Positions 15,318 to 24,194 of a stretch of DNA of 64,000 nt are shown piece by piece. Source of the DNA: Sphaerisporangium rufum (GTDB lineage Bacteria > Actinomycetota > Actinomycetes > Streptosporangiales > Streptosporangiaceae); the NCBI RefSeq assembly GCF_016863395.1, contig NZ_BOOU01000031.1, positions 62,001-126,000 of the forward strand. Reading direction: 5' to 3'. The position numbers and the translations under genes are program-made. Positions within the stretch are counted from its first letter, which is position 1. Every line of letters begins with the position of its first letter. The notes below the pieces were generated by a model. That model was not told the DNA's origin, did not search any database, and worked only from the letters and a program-made list of their open reading frames with translations.

Positions 15318-16787
15318 TTGTCCGTCGTCAACTCAACGCTCCGCCGTGCCCTGCGCACCGACCTGACCGCCTCGATGGTGGTCTTCCTCGTCGCCCTGCC
15401 ACTGTGCGTGGGCGTGGCCGTCGCCTCCGGCGTGCCGGCCGAACTGGGCCTGATCACCGGCATCGTCGGCGGCCTGGTCGTCGGCATGCTCCCCGGCAGC
15501 AGCATGCAGGTGTCCGGGCCCGCCGCCGGCCTCACCGTCCTGGTGGCCGAGGCCGTCGGCACCTACGGGCTGCGCGCGCTCGGAGTCATCGTGCTCGGCG
15601 CCGGGCTGCTGCAACTCCTGCTCGGCGCCGTCCGGCTCGGACGCTGGTTCCGGGCCATCTCCGTCGCCGTGGTGGAGGGCATGCTCGCCGGAATCGGCCT
15701 GGTCATCATCGCCGGCCAGCTTTACGCCATGGCCGGCGCCCCGCCCCCGGCGAGCGGCCTCGGCAAGATCTTCGGACTGCCCGGTCTCGCCGGCGTGCTG
15801 GCCGGATCGGCTCCGGCGGCGACGGCCTTCGCGCTGGGCGCCGGCACCATCGCGGTGATCGCACTGTGGTCCAGGCTGCCGGCCCGGGTGCGCGTCGTCC
15901 CCGGCGCGCTGGCGGCCGTCGCCCTCGCCTCGGGCCTCACCGCGCTGCTCGGCCTGCCGGTGGCCAGGATCCAGGTGGAGGGTCTGGCGGCGGCGATTCA
16001 GCCGCCCGGCCCGGCGCAGCTCGGGCTGCTGGGCGACGCCGGTGTGCTGGCCACCATTGCCGCGTTCGCCCTCATCGCCTCGGCGGAGACGCTGTTCTGC
16101 GCGGCGGCGGTGGACCGGATGCACGACGGGCCGCGCACCGACTTCAACAAGGAACTCCTCGCGCAGGGCGTGGGCAACGTCCTGTGCGGGATGCTCGGCG
16201 CGCTCCCCATGACGGGGGTCATCATGCGCAGCGCCGCGAACGTGCACGCCGGCGCGAAGACCAAGATGTCGCGGGTGGTGCACGGCATGTGGCTGCTACT
16301 GTTCGCCGCGCTGCTGCCCGCCGTGCTCGGCCTGATGCCGGTCGCGGCGCTCGCCGGGGTGCTGATCCACGCGGGGTTCAAACTGCTGCCGATCCGCACG
16401 CTGGTCCCGCTGTGGCGGGCGAGCCGGGGGGAGGCGCTGATCGTCGCGGTCACCGCGCTGTCGATCGTGGCCGTCAGCATGTTCGAGGGCGTGCTGATCG
16501 GCCTGGCGCTCGCCGTGATCAAATGCGCCTGGGAGACCTCGCACATCCAGGTCGAGGTCGACGACCGCGGCGAGGGCCCGGTGCTGGTCGTCCTCACCGG
16601 AAACGCGACCTTCCTGCGGTTGCCGAAGATGCTCGACACGCTGGAGGCCCTGCCGACGGACCGTCCGATCGAGCTGAACCTCGCCGGACTGCGGCATCTC
16701 GATCACGCCTGCCGTACCGCGCTCACCGCGTGGACCGAACGGCACAACAGCGAGAGCGCCGTACCGGTCCGTCTCATCCACGCCTGA
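15318..16787 (+). CDS. SulP family anion transporter, probable bicarbonate carrier
   Basis: 489 residues if translation begins at TTG 15318, which has GAAGGA six bases upstream; the next in-frame ATG is at 15375. About 10-12 hydrophobic helices are visible, beginning ASMVVFLVALPLCVGVAVASG, with the SulP core motif GLITGIVGGLVVGMLPGSS and the sequence PAAGLTVLVAEA. The last 90 residues resemble a STAS domain (VLTGNATFLRLPKML). SulP proteins carry sulfate, bicarbonate or other anions. The carbonic anhydrase gene directly upstream favours bicarbonate. A strong bidirectional terminator follows. Confidence 0.9.
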   Translation: MSVVNSTLRRALRTDLTASMVVFLVALPLCVGVAVASGVPAELGLITGIVGGLVVGMLPGSSMQVSGPAAGLTVLVAEAVGTYGLRALGVIVLGAGLLQLLLGAVRLGRWFRAISVAVVEGMLAGIGLVIIAGQLYAMAGAPPPASGLGKIFGLPGLAGVLAGSAPAATAFALGAGTIAVIALWSRLPARVRVVPGALAAVALASGLTALLGLPVARIQVEGLAAAIQPPGPAQLGLLGDAGVLATIAAFALIASAETLFCAAAVDRMHDGPRTDFNKELLAQGVGNVLCGMLGALPMTGVIMRSAANVHAGAKTKMSRVVHGMWLLLFAALLPAVLGLMPVAALAGVLIHAGFKLLPIRTLVPLWRASRGEALIVAVTALSIVAVSMFEGVLIGLALAVIKCAWETSHIQVEVDDRGEGPVLVVLTGNATFLRLPKMLDTLEALPTDRPIELNLAGLRHLDHACRTALTAWTERHNSESAVPVRLIHA

Positions 16788-16864
16788 GCGGGATCGGCCA
16801 CCGCTGCGGCGTCGTGCCCCGTCCCCGGCCGTCACCGGTCCGGGCCCGGGGCGCGGGCGACGAG

Positions 16865-16902
16865 ACCGGCCCTGGACCCGCCGGCGCGGGTCCAGGGCCG
16901 GT
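16865..16902. terminator. Bidirectional terminator between SulP and DUF1593 genes
   Basis: A perfect 17-base-pair stem (ACCGGCCCTGGACCCGC at 16865-16881 with its complement at 16886-16902) closes a 4-base loop. It sits between convergent genes and can serve both. Confidence 0.85.
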
Positions 16903-16989
16903 GAAGCACCGGTCACCGCTCCCTCGCCTCGATCTTCACGGGTGCGGGGAAAGGGGCGGGATGGTCTCCCGGCCGCGGCGACCGGCCGG

Positions 16990-18564
16990 TCAGATCACCT
17001 GGATGAGCACGCGCGCGTAGCGGGTGAGAGGGAACTCGCCGTCGTCGGTGCCCTGCAGGATGATCGAGACGCTCTGCCCCGCCGCGTCGTCCGGGACGGT
17101 GACCGAGGCCCGGCCGTGGCCGTGGTCGGCGATCGTGACCCGGCCGGGGTAGGTGCCCTCCTCCCGGTACTGCCACCAGCGCAGCGTCACGCGGTCGTGA
17201 TCGGGGTCGGTGGCCCGGCCGGTGAGCGTGACGACCGAGCCGGGGCGGGCCCGGACCGTGCCGCCACCGTCGATCCGGACGGTGGGCGGGTGGTCGGCGG
17301 CGCGGTAGTCGGGGGTCAGCGTCCAGCGCATCCGGGCGGCGAAGTCGTTCTGCGCGGCCCCGGCCCACCGCAGGGTCGTGTAGTTCTGCACTTCGGCACC
17401 GGTGCCGTCCTGCTCCGCCGGTGCCAGGGTCCACAGGTTCGGGGTGGTGCTCCGCCGGATCGAGCGGCCGCCCCAGCCGCCGAGCGCCGGATCGTCCGGG
17501 GCCTGGATCCCGGTGTCCAGCAGCGGGTTGAAGGCGACGTTGTCGCCCTCGGACAGGAAGTCGTACGGGTCCAGCGGCTTGCACCAGCCGCTCGGCGCGC
17601 GTTCGGCGTCGCCGAAGATGTCGAGCGGGTCGCCCGGCATCGCCTGCCCGTCCAGCCAGGACCGGTACAGCGAGCCGAGCGGGCCGATCTGGATGTTCTC
17701 CCTGGTCCACGCACCGCTGAAGTAGACACGGTCGGCGGGCAGCCCCCGGACGTTGCCCTGTCCCCACTCGCAGTTGAAGCCCCAGGTGGCGTAGCCGCCC
17801 TCCAGGTTCTGCACCCGGACGTCCGGCCAGGACGGGGCTATGTACTCGGCATAGGTCTCGTCCTGGAAGCCGCTGGCCAGGATGACCGCCTTGGCGGAGA
17901 CCGCGGCCTTGATCCGGGGCCAGCGCCCGGTGCCGGCGAACCGGTCCTCGATGGACTTCAGGGCGCGGGCGATGGTGCCGGTGCCGCCCCAGGCCTGCAG
18001 GTACACCGGCCGGGGGTCGTCATCCAGCAGCAGGTCGCGGATCAGGTCGGAACCTTCGGTGTCGGTGGCCATCTCGCCCTCGAACGCGATGTTGCCGACC
18101 TTGACCGTGGCCAGCAGCGCGCCGGGCGCGGGATAGCGCGGGTCGTGGCGGCGCAGGTTGGGGTACACCTCGGCGTACGCGCGCAGCACCTGGTCCTGGA
18201 TGGTGCGCGTCCCGGTCCACCGCCACGACGTCTGCGGCGTCTGGTACTCCCGGCCGGGCAGGAAGAACCGGGTGCCCTTGCCGTCCCCGGCCCAGTGGTA
18301 CCTGCTGCTGGTGTAGACGATGCCCTGGGTGTCGAGCTCGTTGGTGTAGAGCAGGTACCGGATGAGCGAGGCGAGGTCGTCGCTCTCCATGTCGGTGGTG
18401 ACGACCGTGCGCGGCCGGTTCGCGTGCTGGGAGGACCGGGCGGGTTCGGCCGCGGCGGGCGGTGTGCTGGTCATCGTGATGACACCGTGCAGGGCAAGGA
18501 CGCCGCAGGTCAACACGCGCACGCGGTACCGGTGCCGGGAAGCGGATGGGCCGGGAGGGGACAC
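16990..18564 (-). CDS. Secreted DUF1593 (Sde182-like, nucleoside-hydrolase fold) protein
   Basis: 524 residues from GTG 18564 with AAAGGAG five bases upstream. The N-terminus has basic residues and a hydrophobic stretch ending near TPPAAAEPA, consistent with export. The DUF1593 domain opens with RTVVTTDMESDDLASLIRY, whose Asp cluster mirrors the calcium-binding aspartates of nucleoside hydrolases, and continues through YLQAWGGTGTIARAL. The last 100 residues (PPTVRIDGGGTVRARPGSVV) look like an Ig-like/PKD domain. Relatives are annotated as cellulose-binding and occur in plant cell-wall degraders; the reaction is unknown. Confidence 0.85.
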   Translation of the reverse strand: MSPPGPSASRHRYRVRVLTCGVLALHGVITMTSTPPAAAEPARSSQHANRPRTVVTTDMESDDLASLIRYLLYTNELDTQGIVYTSSRYHWAGDGKGTRFFLPGREYQTPQTSWRWTGTRTIQDQVLRAYAEVYPNLRRHDPRYPAPGALLATVKVGNIAFEGEMATDTEGSDLIRDLLLDDDPRPVYLQAWGGTGTIARALKSIEDRFAGTGRWPRIKAAVSAKAVILASGFQDETYAEYIAPSWPDVRVQNLEGGYATWGFNCEWGQGNVRGLPADRVYFSGAWTRENIQIGPLGSLYRSWLDGQAMPGDPLDIFGDAERAPSGWCKPLDPYDFLSEGDNVAFNPLLDTGIQAPDDPALGGWGGRSIRRSTTPNLWTLAPAEQDGTGAEVQNYTTLRWAGAAQNDFAARMRWTLTPDYRAADHPPTVRIDGGGTVRARPGSVVTLTGRATDPDHDRVTLRWWQYREEGTYPGRVTIADHGHGRASVTVPDDAAGQSVSIILQGTDDGEFPLTRYARVLIQVI

Positions 18565-18585
18565 GGCGTCTCCTTTTCTAAATCC

Positions 18586-18603
18586 CTATTCGGTAAGGAA
18601 TAG
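18586..18603. promoter_or_regulatory. Inverted repeat upstream of the DUF1593 gene
   Basis: CTATTC at 18586-18591 and GAATAG at 18598-18603 are perfect arms around a 6-base spacer, about 22 bases before the start codon. It is a plausible operator overlapping the promoter. Confidence 0.4.
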
Positions 18604-18727
18604 AGATGTGGGTCCCTGGCAGTATCCGGTCCCGAAGAGAAGGCGTCAACCCCGCCCTGGCATCCCCGGCGCGCGGGCGCCCGCATGCCTGCCGGCGGCA
18701 CGCGGGGACGTGGCCGAATGGCCGGGC

Positions 18728-19078
18728 TCACAGGTTCGCGGCGATCCGATCCAGCATCGCCTCGACCGCGGCGATGTCGCCGGCGCCGGCCGCCGGGCCG
18801 TCGTAGGCGTAGACCAGCTCGGTCCCCCCGGCGGACGGGGTCAGGGTGACGATGACCCGCTCGCCATCGCCCGGGTGGAACACGATCCGCCGGGGAGGGT
18901 CCAGCTCGCCGAAGCCGACGGTGAAGGGCAGCCGGGTGGCGCCGTCGTCGGAGACCATGGTGGCCGACACTCCGCCGCCGGGTCGGGCGTCCACCCGAAC
19001 GGTGCCGGCAGGGGTGCGGAAGCCCGGGACGACGAACCACCGGGCGAACGCGTCCGGCTCGACGAAGAACCGGAACAC
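18728..19078 (-). pseudogene. 5'-truncated AHSA1/SRPBCC domain gene
   Basis: The frame from GTG 19078 reads VFRFFVEPDAFARWFV and runs 116 residues to a normal stop. Family members begin about 15-20 residues earlier with the first beta strand and reach this point with a sequence like ERVFRFFVEP, so the 5' end is missing. The rest is intact, including LVYAYDGP near the end. No ribosome-binding site precedes 19078. The upstream side runs directly into a MocR fragment on the other strand, so this looks like one side of a deletion scar. It could still be translated as a shortened protein. Confidence 0.65.
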
Positions 19079-19082
19079 CGCC

Positions 19083-19725
19083 CGCCGCCGCCACGACCTG
19101 ATCGGCTGGGCGGAGGAGACCGACGGGTTCGTCCTGGAGGACGACTACGACGCCGAGTTCCGCTACGACCGCCGGCCGGTGGGGTCATTGCAGGGCCTGG
19201 CGCCCGGCCGGGTCGTGGCGCTCGGCTCGGTGAGCAAGACCCTGGCGCCCGGCCTGCGGATCGGCTGGCTGCTCGCGCCGCCACCGCTGCTCGGGCCGCT
19301 CACCCGGGAGAAGCTGCTGGCCGGTCGCGGCATACCGGCGCTGGACCAGCTCGCTCTCGCGGTGATGATCGAATCCGGCCGGTTCGACCGGCACATCCGC
19401 AAGATGCGCGACGTCTACGCCACCCGCCGGCGCGCCCTGGAGGCGGAGTTCGCCCGGCACGCGCCCCAGGTGCGGCGGGCTGGACGCCGGCTGCCACGCG
19501 CTGCTGCCCCTGCCGCGCGCGCTGGCGGAGGAGGCCGTGGTGGCGGGCGCCGCGGCGCGCGGCGTCCGGGTTTACGGGCTCGGCCGCTACCGCGTGCCGG
19601 CGGCCACCCCGGACCGGCGTCCCGCCCGCCCGCACGACCCCGCGTTGGTCGTCGGCTTCGGCAACGTCGGCGAATCCGCGATCCGCGCCGGGACCCGGAT
19701 CCTCGCCCGGCTGCTGACCGGCTGA
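19083..19725 (+). pseudogene. MocR/PdxR-type regulator fragment (aminotransferase domain, frameshifted)
   Basis: Only the C-terminal half of the class I aminotransferase-like domain remains. It is recognisable from GWAEETDGFVLEDDYDAEFR onward, includes the PLP lysine in GSVSKTLAPGLRIGW, then shifts frame near 19478: the first part reads to ARHAPQVR, and GLDAGCHALLPLP continues in another frame to RILARLLTG and a stop. The N-terminal GntR helix-turn-helix and the first half of the enzyme domain are gone. The fragment starts exactly where the truncated AHSA1 gene ends on the other strand. Confidence 0.8.
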
Positions 19726-20130
19726 CCGGCCCGCCGCGCCCGCGCCGGCGGCACGCGTGCTGATCCTGGACCCGGAAAGGCTGAAAATTTCACCGCCCGT
19801 CCAATGAGGCCGGACGCCCCGCCGGCCGCGTGTCATCCGGTTCCGCCGTCATGTGCCCAGGCACCGGCCGCCTCTGCACGGGCCGGCTCCGGCCCGCGGG
19901 GCCGGCCGGCCACGCCGGCGAGACGTCCCGGCGCGTCGGCGTCCTTGACGGTGCGGAGGGCGATTCCTACCGTGCGATCGATCACAGACGACCGGCCGTT
20001 CCGGAAGGTGCTCATGCCGCAGAACCTCCCGATCGGCCTGGAGAGCGGCGGCGCGGCGATGTTCGTGTTCGGGCCGGCCTACGCGGTGCGTGCCGGGCCC
20101 GTCGACCGGCTCCTCGAAAGGCTGCTGCGC
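19726..20130. other. Long 5' region of the BNR_4 gene
   Basis: No gene is supported in these 405 bases. TGAAAATTTCA at 19782-19792 is the most symmetric copy of the motif found upstream of the secreted enzymes; it lies about 340 bases before the next start codon. Confidence 0.5.
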
Positions 20131-21573
20131 ATGCCACTCATCCCTGTCCTCCGCCCGGGCCTCAGCGGGTCGGTCCGCGCCGCCCGTCTCCTCGCGGCGG
20201 CGCTCGTCCTGGCGGGCGTGGCGGTCGCGTCACCGGCCTCCGCCGCGAGCGGACCGGCCCTGACCAGGATCGGCGACACTCTCCTCGATGCGTCCGCGCT
20301 GTACTTCGTCTCCTACGACGGCCTGGTCAACAACGGGTCGTTCCAGCGCAGCGGCATCATCAGCTACGCCGGGTACCAGTACGCGGCGTGGTACACGGCC
20401 GACCGGACCGTCGTCGTCGCCCGCCGCGCGTTGCCGGGCGGCCCGTGGCAGACGCTGCGGCTGCCGCACACGCTCAGCACCAACGACTCCCACAACGTCA
20501 TCTCCCTCGGCGTCTCGCCGTCCGACGGGCGGATCCACGTCGGCATGGACGTGCACAACACGCAGATCTACTACCTGAAGTCGGAGGCCGGCCTGGCCAC
20601 CGACCCCGGGTCGCGGAGCTGGACCGCCGCCCGGTTCGGCGCCGTACAGCGCACGCTGGACGGGGTGAACCTCGGCGATATCAGCTACCCGCAGTTCGTC
20701 CCCACCCCGGAGGGCAGGCTCCAGTTCGCCTACCGCACCGGCGGCGCGGGCAACGGCACGATGGAGCTGGCGGAGTACGACGGCTCGACCTGGCGCAGGC
20801 TCGGCAGGTTCTCCTCCAACACGGGTTCGTGGAGCCAGCACGGCGCCACCAGCACCACGCGCAGCATGTACGTGCACGGCCTGACCTACGGGCCGAACGG
20901 CCGGCTGCACGCCACCTTCACCTGGCGCGAGGGCAACGGCGCGGTCATGTGCGCCTCCGGCGGCCTGGCCAACCACGACACCGGATACATCTACAGCGAC
21001 GACCGCGGCCGCACCTGGCGCGACGGCGCCGGCCGGCAGGTCGGCACGACCGGCGGGACGCCGGTGTCGGTGTCGTCGCCGGGCCTGGTCGTCGACCCGC
21101 TCAACGCCGATCACGCGCTGATGAACCAGGAGAGCCAGGCCGTCGACTCCGCCGGGTACCCGCACGCGATCATCAGCTACGTCCCGGGCCGGTTCGGCCA
21201 GTGCGTGGCGAACTACGCCGCCGGACGCACGGCCAACGGCCGGGCCTTCCACCTCTACCAGGACGGTTCGGGCTGGCACAAGGTGGAGATCCCGGTGCCC
21301 TTGCAGGCGGTCGGCCGCTCCCGCATCGTGTTCGGCGCGTCCGGCGACGCCTACGTCGTCATGCCCTACGGCCGGGTGGTCGCGGCGAGCAAGGCGACCG
21401 GCTGGACCGACTGGCGGGTGCTCTTCGACGGCAGCGGGCTGAACGCGTTCGGCGAGGTGCTGGTCGACTACGAGCGGCTCACCGCCGACGGGGTGCTGTC
21501 GGTGCTGTACCAGCAGAAGTCGTCGGGCAATACGCCGTCCGCCATCCGGGTCCTGGACCTGCGGCTCGGCTGA
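20131..21573 (+). CDS. Secreted BNR_4 beta-propeller protein, possible polysaccharide-active enzyme
   Basis: 480 residues from the ATG at 20131 with GAAAGG nine bases upstream; the longer open frame upstream has no such support. The signal peptide runs to about SPASAASG. The mature part is a propeller of the BNR repeat-containing family: YAAWYTADRTVVVARR, NDSHNVISLGVSPSDGRIHV, the HGLTYGPNGRLHATFTWREG block and RSIVFG-like strands near the C-terminus. This fold is shared by PL24/PL25 lyases and GH145 alpha-L-rhamnosidases. The rhamnose genes 20 kb away make a rhamnose-containing glycan attractive, but the activity is not determined by what I can see. Confidence 0.75.
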   Translation: MPLIPVLRPGLSGSVRAARLLAAALVLAGVAVASPASAASGPALTRIGDTLLDASALYFVSYDGLVNNGSFQRSGIISYAGYQYAAWYTADRTVVVARRALPGGPWQTLRLPHTLSTNDSHNVISLGVSPSDGRIHVGMDVHNTQIYYLKSEAGLATDPGSRSWTAARFGAVQRTLDGVNLGDISYPQFVPTPEGRLQFAYRTGGAGNGTMELAEYDGSTWRRLGRFSSNTGSWSQHGATSTTRSMYVHGLTYGPNGRLHATFTWREGNGAVMCASGGLANHDTGYIYSDDRGRTWRDGAGRQVGTTGGTPVSVSSPGLVVDPLNADHALMNQESQAVDSAGYPHAIISYVPGRFGQCVANYAAGRTANGRAFHLYQDGSGWHKVEIPVPLQAVGRSRIVFGASGDAYVVMPYGRVVAASKATGWTDWRVLFDGSGLNAFGEVLVDYERLTADGVLSVLYQQKSSGNTPSAIRVLDLRLG

Positions 21574-21592
21574 CGGCCGCCCTTCTCGGCCG
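21574..21592. terminator. Weak hairpin after the BNR_4 gene
   Basis: CGGCCG at 21574-21579 and again at 21587-21592 can pair across a 7-base loop immediately after the stop codon. The stem is only 6 base pairs. Confidence 0.3.
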
Positions 21593-21729
21593 GCGGTTCA
21601 TGTTCGCGCTACCACCGATCCAGATCCGCCGGCCACGTTGCCGCCGCCGACCTGCGCGCTGCCGGACACATGGCACTGTAGGAGACCGCCCACCACAGTG
21701 ACCCATGATTTCGGAGGCGAGCCGCGAGC

Positions 21730-22482
21730 ATGACCTACCGTCACGCGACCGTACGGGAGAACCACCAGGACCTCGCCAGTGGTGCGGTGCTCCACTCCGC
21801 CGCCGGGTTCCCCGCCTTCCCGGTCAGGCTGGCCAGCGAGGTGTTCCAGCGCGCTCTCGAACTGCGCGGCAAGGAGCCGGTGACGGTCTGGGACCCCTGC
21901 TGCGGCAGCGGCTACCTGGTGACGGTCATCGCGTTGCTACACCGGCGCCAGATCAAGGCGGTACTGGCCTCGGACATCGCTCCGGAGGCGCTGCGGTTGG
22001 CGGAACAGAACCTCGGCCTGTTGAGCCGGACCGGCCTGACGGCCCGAGCCGATCATCTCGACGGACTGGCCGAACGGTGGGGCAAGCCGTCGTACGCCGC
22101 GGCGGCCCAGGCGGCCGGACGCCTCAGGCGCAGGCTGTCGGCCGACGGGGGCGACGTCCCCACTGCGGTGCGCCACGCCGACGTGTTCGACCCGGACGTA
22201 CTGGAGATGCTCGGCGGCGCCCGGCCGGACATCGTGATCACGGATGTGCCCTACGGCGAGCAGACCTCCTGGCGCGGGCCGGGCGCGAAGACCGGGATCT
22301 CCGGCATGGTACGCACGCTGGCGTCGACACTCGCCGAGGACACCGTCATCGCCGTGGCGGCCCGGGGCCGGACGATCCCGCTGGACGACGGGCTGCGCCC
22401 GCGCACCACTTTCAAGATCGGCACCCGGACCGTGGCCCTGTTCCAGAACGCGCTTCGCCCTACGCTGTCAGGGTCCCCTTGA
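21730..22482 (+). CDS. aviRa: AviRa-like 23S rRNA methyltransferase (orthosomycin resistance homologue)
   Basis: 250 residues. AviRa from the avilamycin producer methylates one guanine of 23S rRNA and protects against orthosomycins. The translation resembles AviRa from end to end: YRHATVRENHQDLASGAVLH at the start, GFPAFPVRLASEVFQRAL, the SAM-binding WDPCCGSGYLVTVIALLHRR, ASDIAPEALRLAEQNLGLLS, then VITDVPYGEQTSW as the catalytic-region motif and FKIGTRTVALFQ near the end. A GGAGG lies upstream at 21713-21717. No avilamycin biosynthetic genes surround it, so it is either a stand-alone resistance gene or a housekeeping relative. Orthology and target base are inferred. Confidence 0.85.
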   Translation: MTYRHATVRENHQDLASGAVLHSAAGFPAFPVRLASEVFQRALELRGKEPVTVWDPCCGSGYLVTVIALLHRRQIKAVLASDIAPEALRLAEQNLGLLSRTGLTARADHLDGLAERWGKPSYAAAAQAAGRLRRRLSADGGDVPTAVRHADVFDPDVLEMLGGARPDIVITDVPYGEQTSWRGPGAKTGISGMVRTLASTLAEDTVIAVAARGRTIPLDDGLRPRTTFKIGTRTVALFQNALRPTLSGSP

Positions 22483-22559
22483 GGCAGGCGCCGGGCCCCA
22501 GTACCTGATCGGTCTGTCTCCAGACACCGTTACCGGCCCGTCGATGTCGCCGCCGCCCG

Positions 22560-23087
22560 TCAGCCGCCTGCGCACTGGAACCAGACCACTCGGCCGGCGT
22601 CGCACTCCACCCAGCCCCAGGCGGAGGCGAGCGCCTGGACCAGCCACAGGCCGCGGCCGGTGCAGCTCTCCGCGTCGGTGTCGGTACGCACCCAGGGGAC
22701 GCTGGTGGCCGATCCGGCGTCGATGACGTCGATGTGCAGCGTGCCGCCGTGCTGGGCGACGGCCACCGTCACCTTGCCGCCGGGCAGCCGGGAGTCGGAG
22801 TGCCGGGCCGAGTTGGCGACCAGCTCGCTGACCAGCAGCACCGCGTCGTCGGCCCGGGGGTGACCGAGGCCGGCCAGCACCACCCGCAGGTAGCCGCGCG
22901 CCTTGGCCGCCGACGCCGGTTCACCGGGCAGGTCGATCTGCCCGAGCAGCCGGATGTCCTGCGGCGGGCGGCCGGCCGGGCCGGTGCGGCCGGCGTCGAT
23001 CCGCAGCTCGGGCGTCAGCCACCCGCCCGGCGGCGGCAGGAACGCGGCCGGTGCCTCGGCCCGCTGTCCTTGGTCGCCCGTATGCAT
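22560..23087 (-). CDS. ATP-binding anti-sigma-type regulatory protein (HATPase_c_2)
   Basis: 175 residues from ATG 23087, which has AAAGGGG seven bases upstream; longer starts at 23132 and 23144 have weak sites. After a Pro-rich N-terminus, the RsbW/SpoIIAB-like ATPase domain shows the N box LLVSELVANSARHSD and the G1/G2-like boxes HIDVIDAGSA and CTGRGLWLVQALASAWGW. Proteins of this class bind sigma factors or partner regulators. It is divergent from the XRE/DUF397 pair, the usual arrangement of WhiJ-type loci in morphologically complex actinomycetes. Confidence 0.88.
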   Translation of the reverse strand: MHTGDQGQRAEAPAAFLPPPGGWLTPELRIDAGRTGPAGRPPQDIRLLGQIDLPGEPASAAKARGYLRVVLAGLGHPRADDAVLLVSELVANSARHSDSRLPGGKVTVAVAQHGGTLHIDVIDAGSATSVPWVRTDTDAESCTGRGLWLVQALASAWGWVECDAGRVVWFQCAGG

Positions 23088-23296
23088 CTTTGGACCCCTT
23101 TCGCCGGCCTGATCGCCATCTGCGGACTTCATGTGATCGATCAATCACTCACCGTGAATGTGCGTCCGATGGTCACTGATTCCGGCCCTGGTCGGCAAGC
23201 GAAACTGCAAATTTTCCTGGAGATGCTTCTTTGGCATTCCGCCGGTACGGTCTCTGTCGCGATGGCACACTGTGCGTAACCAAGCGGGAGGTTTCC

Positions 23297-24160
23297 GTGA
23301 CGACTGGACGTGGACCTACGGTGCGGCGCAGGCGGCTGGCCGGCGAGCTGCGCAGGCTGCGCGACCGCAAAGAGCTGACCCTGGAGGAGGCCGCCGAGCA
23401 GCTGGGCTGGTCGGCGGCGAAGCTGTCCCGGATCGAGACGGCCCGCGTCGGGCTGATCGCGCCGGACCTCACCCGCATGCTCGACCTGTACGAGCTGGCC
23501 GACGATCGGCGGGCCGCGCTGCACGCGCTGGCCCGGAACGCGCGCACCCGCGGCTGGTGGGACGCCTACACCGACTCGCTGCCCAGCGACTACGCGGCCT
23601 ACATCGAGCTCGAAGCCGACGCGGCGTTCATCCGCAGCTACGACGGCATGGTCGTGCACGGGCTGCTGCAGGCCGACGAGTACGCCCGCGAGGTCATCCG
23701 GGCCGCGCTGATGGGCATGTCCAGCCCGGCCGAGATCGAGCGGCGGGTCGACGTGCGGATGACCCGGCAGCGGCTGCTGCTCCGGGACGAGAACCCGCTG
23801 CGGTTCTGGACGGTCCTGGACGAGGCCGCGCTCACCCGGCGGGTCGGCTCCGAGGCGATAATGCGCAAGCAGTACGCGAGGCTGCTGGAGTTCGCCGAGC
23901 GCGACAACATCACCATCCAGGTGCTGCCCTTCGACAAGGGCGCGCACCCGACGACGGCCGGGACTTTCGCACTCCTCGAATTCCGGGAGGCCTACGAGCC
24001 GGACGTGGTGTATATCGAAAGCATGACAAGTAATCTGTATGTAGAGCGCGACGCCGAAATATATCGGTATTCGCTCGCTTTCGATCACCTCCGCGCGATG
24101 GCGCTCGACCCCGAGGCGTCAAGGTCGCTCATCGCGCGACTAGTCGAGCAGACCCGGTGA
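23297..24160 (+). CDS. XRE-family regulator with DUF5753 domain (WhiJ-like)
   Basis: 287 residues from GTG 23297, preceded by GGGAGG. The helix-turn-helix spans about residues 12-65 (LAGELRRLRDRKELTLEEAA, LGWSAAKLSRIETARVG). The DUF5753 domain follows (ARTRGWWDAYTDSLPSDYAAY, LLQADEYAREVIRAAL, ITIQVLPFDKGAHPTTAGTF). This architecture is that of WhiJ and its many paralogues, which control development in Streptomyces together with a small DUF397 partner. Here the DUF397 gene follows 34 bases downstream and the ATPase gene is divergent upstream. Which genes it controls is unknown. Confidence 0.92.
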   Translation: MTTGRGPTVRRRRLAGELRRLRDRKELTLEEAAEQLGWSAAKLSRIETARVGLIAPDLTRMLDLYELADDRRAALHALARNARTRGWWDAYTDSLPSDYAAYIELEADAAFIRSYDGMVVHGLLQADEYAREVIRAALMGMSSPAEIERRVDVRMTRQRLLLRDENPLRFWTVLDEAALTRRVGSEAIMRKQYARLLEFAERDNITIQVLPFDKGAHPTTAGTFALLEFREAYEPDVVYIESMTSNLYVERDAEIYRYSLAFDHLRAMALDPEASRSLIARLVEQTR

Positions 24161-24194
24161 AGCAGTCCTGCGAGTAGAAGGCAGAGGGGCGCCC

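Noticed and set aside
19083-19725. Calling the MocR fragment an intact aminotransferase
   Set aside because: The N-terminal half of the domain and the helix-turn-helix are missing and the frame shifts near 19478.
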